Shown here: positions 58,414 through 64,000 of the stretch, one piece after another
Numbering within the stretch: the first letter of the stretch is position 1
How the letters are laid out: each line of letters begins with the position of its first letter
NCBI GenBank assembly: GCA_900170005.1
Contig: LT827128.1
Span: 2,724,168 to 2,788,167 of the forward strand
Reading direction: 5' to 3'
Source of the DNA: Gordonibacter massiliensis (ex Traore et al. 2017)
GTDB lineage: Bacteria > Actinomycetota > Coriobacteriia > Coriobacteriales > Eggerthellaceae
DNA: 64,000 bases
Program-made: the position numbers and the translations under genes
Notes under the pieces: model-generated
Database searches by the model: none
What the model saw: the letters and a program-made list of their open reading frames with translations, nothing else
Told to the model about the DNA's origin: nothing

Positions 58414-61400
58414 TTAGCGTTCCTCCGGTTGGCGTTCCTGCAACGATCTTTTACGGGCGGCGGCCATTGCGACGACAAGAGTTGCGAGCGCAAAGACCGC
58501 AGCGACGCCTTCGAACCCCGTATAATCGCCCGTCGATGCCAGCACGGTTGGCGTGCTGCCTTGATGGTCGGCGGACGTCGGCAGGTTGGAGCCGCTGGGG
58601 TCGTCGGGCGTGTCCTGGTCCTTGATCGTCAGGCGGCTGAATACGAGCCCCTTGCCATGGCTCACCGAATCCGTCGGGTCGAGTCCAAGCACGTAGAAGT
58701 CGCCGTTCAACACGGTTCCGCCTGCGTAGGGTATCTTGACGGGAGCGAGTCGCTTCTGGAGCGTTATCCACGTATCGGCTACGGGGTCGTACACGAAGGT
58801 GTCCGCTTTGCCCGCCTCGTTTTCGCATGCCAAGCCGCTCACGATAAGCGATTCCCCCGCTAGGGTGACGGAGGTTCCGTCGATGGCGACGACGGTCGAG
58901 CCCGAAGGCAACGTCGCGCATGCCGACGTTGCTAGCTGACGTGCCAAAATGCCCTCCGGCATGGCGGCTGCCGGCGAGAACGTGGATTCGGACAGGCGCT
59001 CGCACGTCGTGGTGACCGCATCCATTGCCTCGCCGCCTGCTGCGACGACCAGGGCTCCTTCGACAAATTGCGCGGCGGGGAATAACCGTGCCTCGTTGAA
59101 GTGGAGGCATGTCTCGACGCTCCCCGTGGCAAGGTCGATCTTCGTCACGGTGGCTGCTCCGACGACGTTGCCCTGCTCGTCTATCAGGAGCCCGCCGACG
59201 ATCCATGCGGTGCCGTTCTCAACCAGCATTTGCGCATATGCGGTTCCGGGATCGATCTTGTCCGCGCAATCTGCAACGAGGTCGAGGTCGCCCGAGCCGG
59301 GGTCGTAGCGGTACAGCTTCGCGATGCTTGCGGCGTACAGGTACAACATATCGTCCGAGGCGCTCATCAGCACGCCGTCGCTTTCGATGCCGCGGAACCG
59401 TTCGTCCACGCTCCACGCCTGCGTGTGCGGGTCGTACACGAGCAGGAGCGTCTCGGCGGCGGCTTCGGAGGCATGCGTGCGCGTGGTGTAAACGTACGAT
59501 GATGTCGCGTACACCTTCCCCTGTGCGGTGGCAAGGTGCCACGGCGTGTCCGTTGCGGCCGCGTTTATGCCAAGTTCAGCCAGATCAGGGGCCGGTAGCG
59601 TGTCGAAGAAAACCGCAGACGCGTCATCGGCCGTTCCCTTCACGAATGCGAGTTGGCGTCCCGTCTGGTTGTTGCCATCGGCGCGCTGCACCGTTACGTA
59701 ACGCATATCGTCGGCAAGCCCGCTGGGGAGCGCCACGCGCACCTCGGCGTCGCTCCAGAACGTGATGGCAAGCTCCGCTGCGTCGACGCCTTCAATGAGA
59801 ACGGCCCCGGTTTCGCTTCCGAAGAACGCGCCTTTTATGGAAAGCTGCGCGCTATCGTTCCCGTCTTGCTCGACGGCGTCGACCACGGGCAGGGGGTTGC
59901 TGGTCCTTGAAAGGTCGAGCCGTCCGTCTGAGGTGCAGGTGCCCTCGAGGTTCTTCGAGCGAGCGACCGATCCCAGCAAGCGTGCCCTGCGCGTCGTCGC
60001 GCTGTCCTGAGGGTATGTGGTTGCTAGCAAGGCTAGGGCGCCGGACACCACAGGCGCGGCCATGGACGTGCCGCTCCATTCTCGGTAGGGCGAGACGGCG
60101 TAGGCCCCTTCGTGCGCCAGCGCCACGTTGTCGATGGAGAACGTCACGTCGACGCCGGCGTCGCGCGTGAACGTGCGCTCTATCCTGATGACGGGGTTGC
60201 TCCAGTCGATCTGCGCGAGCGCCGTTTCGTCGAGGGCGAAGGAGAACGTCGACCATTCGTTGTTCACAACGTAGGGCGGTTGGTCGGGGTCGGAGATTTC
60301 GATCCAGCCGTTGTCTGCCCCCTTCATGTACACGCGCAGCAAGCGCTGAAAACCTCCATCAAGGTCGGAGCTGACCGCATCGAAGGCAACAACCGAGGGC
60401 GGGTCGTCGCGGTCGATGCTCAACTTCGCCTCGTCGGTTGCCGTGAAGTCGAGGGCGGCCTTCATCTGGTCGGCAGGGTTGGTTACGGTCCAGGCAAGGC
60501 CATGACCGTCCACCTTCCCTTCGGCATCGCTCTCCGCAGCCGCTTCGAGCGTCACCTGCGGGCAGCCTTCGTCCTTGGCCTGCGAGACTTCGAAGAACGT
60601 GAAAGCGAGGGGCTCTTCTGATCCGCTGGTCTCGTCGAACGTATCGCGCACGGCGACCTTGTTCTCGTCTACGAGCAAGGCCGCCGCGTCCTGGAGCATA
60701 ACGGTTGAAAGAATGGAGTAGCCGGGGGCCGCGAGGTCGGTCGAAACGGCCCCGTAATTCGAGAACGACGTGAGACCGCCCGTTCTGTCCACGGCGTTCA
60801 CCACTATCGTGCCACGGGCGTTTCCCGGCTGGTCGGTCACGAGGTCGTTGTCCTTCGCCTCGTTGCCTGCGGCGCATACCGAAATCACGCCATACGACTT
60901 GTACAAGTCTTCCATGATCGAGCTCAGCAACGCATCGACGCCGATGCCTCCCCAGGAGTTGTTCGCCGCCACTATGTTCAGGCCGGTCTTAGCCGCTTTC
61001 TTAAGATACTGGTACGCTCGCGCTGCATTCGAGTTCAAGATCGCTCCGTTGTCGCCGCCCACGCGCAGCGCCATGATGCGAGCGTTCGGCGCCATGCCGG
61101 AAACTCCTTCGCCGTTGCCGGATTCCGCCGCGACGATGCCGGCCACATGCGTGCCGTGCCCGTAGGCGTCCATGGGATCGGCGTCGTTGTCTGCGAAGTC
61201 GTAGCCGTAGGGGCCCGAGTTCTCGTCCACGGATTCGCCGCCTGTCCACATAACGTTTTCAAGGTCGGGGTTCGAGTAATCGACGCCCGTGTCGAGGATG
61301 GCGACGATCCTCTGGTCGTCTTCGGGAGAGCTTGCACTCGCAGGCAGCCCGTCGGGCCAAAGCGCCTCCCAAAGGTCTTGCACGTTCGTGCCGCCGATTG

Positions 61401-62058
61401 CCGTATCGGACCTTTGAAGATGGGATTGCGCCGGGAAGAGGGGATCGTTGGGAACGAAGGGGTCGGCAGCGGTCGCCGCGAAGCCGTTGCCGGAATCGGC
61501 GGCGCCTGCATCCACCGCGGTGGTTTCATCGTCTAAATCCGTTGGATTGTCGAGAACGCGCAGGTAGTCGGGCTCGGCCATCACCACGCTGTCGACGCCT
61601 ATCAGGCTGATCAGCAGCGCTTCGGTGGTCTGCGTGCTCGACTCGATGACCACCACGCGATCGGGCGTGGCCGGTTCGTCGAAGGTGTTGGAGAAGGGGG
61701 AGAGCGCGGAGGCGCCGTATTCGACGGCATCGTTTTCGGCTGTCATGTCCGACGAACTTGCGTCGTATTCGTAGAGTCCCTCGATGGCAAGAGGCTGCGC
61801 GTTGCGTCCACGCGGCGACGGCATCTCGAAATCGTCCGTCACTCGTGCGAGCACGCGGCCTTCGACGTACGATCCTGCTTCGAGCAGTTCTTGCACGGTG
61901 AGGGCGTCTTCGCCCGATCCGACCTTCGGCGGCGCATCATTGGAATAGGATGTTCCCGCCGCAGCGGTGCCATTTGATTCCGCCGCGAACGCGGGCGTTC
62001 CGAAGCCGCATAGGCTCAGGACGAGGGCAAGGGAAAGAATCTTCTGCGAAGCGCGCAT
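58414..62058 (-). CDS. Large subtilisin-like (S8) surface protease with a beta-propeller-like C-terminus
   Basis: 1214 residues. Signal peptide about 1-25 (ILSLALVLSLCGFGTPAFAA). Catalytic D256 lies in AILDTGVDYSNPDL, H301 in GHGTHVAG and S665 in WSGTSMAAPVVSG; the oxyanion Asn is in VAANNSWGG. About 365 residues separate H and S, so a roughly 200-residue domain is inserted before the Ser. After about 720 come Ig-like and Kelch-like repeats (LLVYDPHTQAWSVDERF, DTFVYDPVADTWITLQKRL). Sorting signal LASTGDYTGFE is followed by a hydrophobic helix and RKRSLQERQPEER. Probably a sortase-anchored exported protease. Confidence 0.88.
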   Translation of the reverse strand: MRASQKILSLALVLSLCGFGTPAFAAESNGTAAAGTSYSNDAPPKVGSGEDALTVQELLEAGSYVEGRVLARVTDDFEMPSPRGRNAQPLAIEGLYEYDASSSDMTAENDAVEYGASALSPFSNTFDEPATPDRVVVIESSTQTTEALLISLIGVDSVVMAEPDYLRVLDNPTDLDDETTAVDAGAADSGNGFAATAADPFVPNDPLFPAQSHLQRSDTAIGGTNVQDLWEALWPDGLPASASSPEDDQRIVAILDTGVDYSNPDLENVMWTGGESVDENSGPYGYDFADNDADPMDAYGHGTHVAGIVAAESGNGEGVSGMAPNARIMALRVGGDNGAILNSNAARAYQYLKKAAKTGLNIVAANNSWGGIGVDALLSSIMEDLYKSYGVISVCAAGNEAKDNDLVTDQPGNARGTIVVNAVDRTGGLTSFSNYGAVSTDLAAPGYSILSTVMLQDAAALLVDENKVAVRDTFDETSGSEEPLAFTFFEVSQAKDEGCPQVTLEAAAESDAEGKVDGHGLAWTVTNPADQMKAALDFTATDEAKLSIDRDDPPSVVAFDAVSSDLDGGFQRLLRVYMKGADNGWIEISDPDQPPYVVNNEWSTFSFALDETALAQIDWSNPVIRIERTFTRDAGVDVTFSIDNVALAHEGAYAVSPYREWSGTSMAAPVVSGALALLATTYPQDSATTRRARLLGSVARSKNLEGTCTSDGRLDLSRTSNPLPVVDAVEQDGNDSAQLSIKGAFFGSETGAVLIEGVDAAELAITFWSDAEVRVALPSGLADDMRYVTVQRADGNNQTGRQLAFVKGTADDASAVFFDTLPAPDLAELGINAAATDTPWHLATAQGKVYATSSYVYTTRTHASEAAAETLLLVYDPHTQAWSVDERFRGIESDGVLMSASDDMLYLYAASIAKLYRYDPGSGDLDLVADCADKIDPGTAYAQMLVENGTAWIVGGLLIDEQGNVVGAATVTKIDLATGSVETCLHFNEARLFPAAQFVEGALVVAAGGEAMDAVTTTCERLSESTFSPAAAMPEGILARQLATSACATLPSGSTVVAIDGTSVTLAGESLIVSGLACENEAGKADTFVYDPVADTWITLQKRLAPVKIPYAGGTVLNGDFYVLGLDPTDSVSHGKGLVFSRLTIKDQDTPDDPSGSNLPTSADHQGSTPTVLASTGDYTGFEGVAAVFALATLVVAMAAARKRSLQERQPEER

Positions 62059-62164
62059 GTGTGCCTCCCGTTTTCGACGACGCTCGCCAGTGTAGCACGC
62101 GTGTTGTCGAGAACGCCTAGCGTGCGCGCGCTAGGTAGAATGCCGAACCCTGCCGGTAGCTGCT

Positions 62165-62300
62165 TTGCCGCCCCGAGCGAGCGGCAAGCCTCCTGCTCCC
62201 TTGTCGTCCCGAGCGAGAGAAGGCCCCTTTCGTCACCTGTCCAGAAAAGAGTCCTTTTTGTCACCCCGAGCGGGAGAAAAGCCCCTTTTTGTCATCCTGA
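62165..62300. repeat. Degenerate tandem repeats related to the dispersed family
   Basis: Four units with the pattern TTGTC-N-Y-CCYGAGCGRG-x-G lie at about 62165, 62201, 62258 and 62289. The last continues into dispersed repeat copy 4. Confidence 0.6.
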
Positions 62301-62379
62301 GCGAGCGTAAGCGAGTCGAAGGATCCCGTGCGGCACCAGCCGGAAGCGCCACGGCTGGTGCCGCACGGGATCCTTCGAC
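62289..62379. repeat. Dispersed repeat, copy 4, with a perfect 28-bp inverted repeat
   Basis: GTCATCCTGAGCGAGCGTAA begins the copy. The arms at 62315-62342 and 62352-62379 match perfectly over 28 bases (each contains GGATCCCGTGCGGCACC or its complement) around a 9-base loop. It may also terminate transcription of the flanking minus-strand moaE. Confidence 0.8.
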
Positions 62380-62404
62380 ATCCCAAGCATAGCCTTTCGA
62401 GGCT

Positions 62405-62800
62405 CTACGCGTAGATTTCCTTCTCAACCACCAGGTCGTTCTTGATCTTGCCGACGAGCTTCTGAAGCGCGTCGATGCAGTTCGGGCGGATGTCCGCGCC
62501 GATGAGCACGTACATGATGGAGTCGCCAACGTCCAAAACGCCCTCGTTCAGCCACGTGCGCACGTAGTACACGCCGGGCCAGGTGAGCGCTTCCTTCTCC
62601 GCCGCCGCCACGCCCTCGGCGTCGTAGGAGAACTCGACCTGCGCCACGTCGCCCAGGCCCTCCACGCCTTCGCGCACCTGCTTCTTCGGCGTGATGCGCA
62701 CGATGCCGTTGTGGGCGAGGAACATGCCGCACTGGGCGGCCTGCGGATCCTGCTTGGCCTCTTTGAGCCACTGGTCGATGGACGGTTCTTGCTGTGCCAT
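62405..62800 (-). CDS. moaE: MoaE-like molybdopterin synthase large subunit
   Basis: 131 residues, close to the length of short actinobacterial MoaE proteins. SIDQWLKEAKQDPQAAQCGM, FLAHNGIVRITPKKQ, the central YDAEGVAAAEKEAL and YVRTWLNEGVLDVGDSIMYV follow the MoaE order, and KLVGKIKNDLVVEKEIYA carries the Lys-rich end. It would convert precursor Z to molybdopterin together with MoaD. No MoaD lies beside it. It is one of two Moco genes near each other (moeA is 4 kb away). Confidence 0.77.
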   Translation of the reverse strand: MAQQEPSIDQWLKEAKQDPQAAQCGMFLAHNGIVRITPKKQVREGVEGLGDVAQVEFSYDAEGVAAAEKEALTWPGVYYVRTWLNEGVLDVGDSIMYVLIGADIRPNCIDALQKLVGKIKNDLVVEKEIYA

Positions 62801-63124
62801 GGTGCCCCTCTCTTCGTTTTTCCGGTTCGCCCATTATACGGTATCGGGTGCAATAAAAGCACAGCAATAGAGTAGGAATATGATCGAGCGCGCGTCCCGT
62901 ACGAAAAGCGAACGAATGTTTCACGTGAAACATCGATGCGCAATGCGTCGTGCCCGATGCGCGGGAGGTGCGAAGGGGGAATGCGCGATTCGGAGACGAG
63001 GATTCAGGAAGCGGGCAATGGGGAAAGCGGAATGGCGTTTGGAGGTTGAAACCGAAGCGCCGAAAGCGAAATAGAGAAGCAGGTGCGTTAAAAAACGAGC
63101 AACGAAAAAACGAGCAACGAAAAG
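62801..63124. other. Gap holding a perfect parS, between moaE and a TetR gene
   Basis: About 324 bases, moderately AT-rich at both ends. It carries parS (62917-62932) and no supported gene. The promoter of moaE should lie at about 62810-62870; TetR converges from the right. Confidence 0.55.
62917..62932. promoter_or_regulatory. parS: Perfect ParB-binding site parS
   Basis: TGTTTCACGTGAAACA, identical to the parS consensus established in Bacillus and widely conserved. It lies outside any gene. A 15/16 copy is at about 26100. Confidence 0.85.
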
Positions 63125-63679
63125 CTAAAGCGCGGCCAGGCCGCTGTCGGTCATCTTTTCGATGAAACGGGCGATGTCCTCGGGGCTGTCGGCCATGTCG
63201 TTTTGAACCCATGCGCGCACCACCGCGAGGCAACCGTTCGCCATGAACGTGTAGAGGCGGTCGAGCTCGGCTTCCGGCAGCTCGGGCCGCTGCTGGCGCC
63301 ACAGGGCGACGCTGCTCTCGCGCAGCGTCTCCACCACGCGCAGCGGGAACTCGGGGTCGCCGTGCTCGCCGAAGATGGCTTGGCACGACCGCTCGTTGTC
63401 CACGATGATGCGGCATATCTCGTTGCTGAACGCACTCAGCGACTTGCCGGGCAGCGTGGTGCTCAGCGAACGCATGATGGTGTGCGCCAGGTCGCGCTCT
63501 ATCTCCTCGTGCAGGTCGAAGATGTCGCGGTAATGCGCGTAGAACGTGGCGCGGTTGACGTCGGCCTTCTCGCACAGTTCCTTCACCGTGATCTTCGACA
63601 CGGGCTTTTCCAAGAGCAGGTCGAGGAACCCTTCGCGCAGCAGCAGCTTCGTCAGCCGCACCCGATGGTCTTGCTTCAT
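63125..63679 (-). CDS. TetR-family transcriptional regulator
   Basis: 184 residues from the ATG at 63679 (MKQDHRVRLTKLLLREGFLD); a further upstream in-frame Met exists but has weaker context. HTH: VSKITVKELCEKADVNRATF followed by YAHYRDIFDL, typical of TetR. The ligand domain is helical and acidic. No neighbour gene on the right is in the window; a palindrome at 63887-63902 lies about 208 bases upstream and could be its operator. Confidence 0.83.
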   Translation of the reverse strand: MKQDHRVRLTKLLLREGFLDLLLEKPVSKITVKELCEKADVNRATFYAHYRDIFDLHEEIERDLAHTIMRSLSTTLPGKSLSAFSNEICRIIVDNERSCQAIFGEHGDPEFPLRVVETLRESSVALWRQQRPELPEAELDRLYTFMANGCLAVVRAWVQNDMADSPEDIARFIEKMTDSGLAAL

Positions 63680-64000
63680 GCCCGCCCGCCTTCCGTCCGC
63701 TCGGTCCTTGCTTTGTGTGCCTTCGCGCCGTGTTCGCCCCTGCTTTTCCGTCCAGCCTACGCGGCGTGTTTCCCCGGCTCGCATGTGTTCGCGCATCGTC
63801 CTTCACGCCGTTTCGCCCGCCCAGCCTGCGCGTCCGCACCTCTTTAACGCATATTTTTCGCCGATGTCCGACACCGACGATGAAAGTGTCGGTTTGCCGA
63901 CATATCGGGGAAGATCATCGGTTGAAGATTCAGCATAATGCAATATAACAGTATTAGCGAAAGATAATCAACACGGTGTTGCCACATGGCCGCGCCTCCG
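63680..64000. other. Regulatory end region upstream of the TetR gene
   Basis: There is no supported gene. The last 170 bases are AT-rich with TATAACAGTATTAGC and AAAGATAATC, as for a promoter reading right. TGTCGG-tttg-CCGACA (63887-63902) and a CCGACAC/GTGTCGG pair (about 63868-63892) make a candidate operator cluster. Confidence 0.45.
63887..63902. promoter_or_regulatory. Candidate operator palindrome upstream of TetR
   Basis: TGTCGG and CCGACA around a four-base TTTG centre; an overlapping CCGACAC...GTGTCGG pairing lies just left. Typical TetR-type size, but the link is positional only. Confidence 0.4.

Noticed and set aside
58755-58775. A DnaA-box-like TTATCCACG near 58770 and TTATCGACA near 23425
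   Set aside because: Single imperfect matches, one inside the subtilase gene, with no cluster or AT-rich unwinding element.
62165-62300. CRISPR array
   Set aside because: The units are degenerate and unequally spaced, there are no unique spacers of equal length, and no cas genes occur in the window.
62165-62392. A 75-residue open frame over the repeats
   Set aside because: It translates the repeat units themselves (PRASEK, VILSERKRVEG) and repeats of this kind often create spurious ORFs.
1-64000. tRNA, rRNA or riboswitch genes
   Set aside because: No cloverleaf, rRNA block or known riboswitch core was recognised on either strand. A dedicated covariance-model search would be decisive.

Overview
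The window is high-GC DNA with short intergenic gaps and strong AGGAGG-type ribosome binding sites. Its gene content fits an anaerobic gut actinobacterium of the Eggerthellaceae (Coriobacteriia), most likely Eggerthella or a close relative: a soluble acetylene-hydratase/catechol-dehydroxylase-like molybdoenzyme with MFS neighbours, MoeA and MoaE, LPxTG-like surface proteases, a PspA/TPM cluster, an Asp23/AmaP operon and a DUF6323/DUF6179-like pair. The genus is inferred from protein families only. No rRNA, tRNA or CRISPR array was seen. A perfect ParB-binding parS 16-mer (62917-62932) and a 15/16 match (about 26100-26115) suggest the segment may lie in the origin-proximal part of the chromosome.

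Layout. 1-0.3 kb: start of a transposase-type HTH protein cut by the window edge. 0.9-7.6 kb: a membrane Ser/Thr kinase with a large insert in its catalytic domain, a GNAT acetyltransferase, a formamidase/acetamidase plus APC permease pair, a pyridoxal kinase and a tiny membrane protein. 7.8-16.2 kb: a hybrid histidine kinase, serS, an anchored extracytoplasmic protein, a free-standing domain resembling the N-terminus of cyanophycin synthetase, a PLP aminotransferase and D-Ala-D-Ala ligase. 16.2-24.5 kb: an envelope-maintenance island with two TPM-protein/PspA modules in tandem, YtxH, PRC-barrel, TVP38/DedA and TM2 proteins. 24.8-27.8 kb: class I (DhnA-type) aldolase, then an AT-rich gap holding an 11-G tract, a parS-like site and a Fur/PerR-like palindrome, then catalase.

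28.3-33.9 kb: two divergent surface proteins, an M6 metalloprotease and a beta-helix/Ig-like protein, both with cell-wall sorting signals. 34.3-41.3 kb: a molybdoenzyme locus (zinc ribbon, MFS, catalytic subunit, 4Fe-4S subunit, second MFS, second zinc ribbon) closed by a convergent TetR regulator with a perfect 11-bp-arm palindrome upstream. 41.3-42.9 kb: an IS110-family element with a frameshifted transposase and a highly structured left end that is a candidate bridge-type RNA. 43.0-47.8 kb: DUF6323/DUF6179-like pair, a DUF2974 hydrolase and a third MFS transporter. 47.9-49.6 kb: an amaP-DUF2273-asp23 stress operon. 49.9-54.6 kb: two paralogous papain-like surface proteases. 54.7-62.1 kb: an internally duplicated 8-TM protein, an NTF2-like/LytTR regulator, MoeA and a large surface subtilase. 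62.4-63.7 kb: MoaE-like protein and a TetR regulator.

How it hangs together. Three themes recur. First, envelope upkeep and stress: kinase, hybrid kinase, Ddl, TPM/PspA, YtxH, PRC, TVP38 and Asp23/AmaP. Second, an exported proteolytic and adhesive surface: M6, beta-helix, two C1 and one S8 protein, all ending in a related L-x-x-[TS]-G-D sorting signal. Third, molybdenum-dependent metabolism: molybdoenzyme, FeS partner, transporters, MoeA and MoaE. Intergenic DNA is rich in hairpins and dispersed inverted repeats, including a four-copy family beginning GTCATCCTGAGCG, a 163-bp element with 17-bp terminal inverted repeats, and an imperfect palindrome that supplies the stop codon of the aminotransferase.
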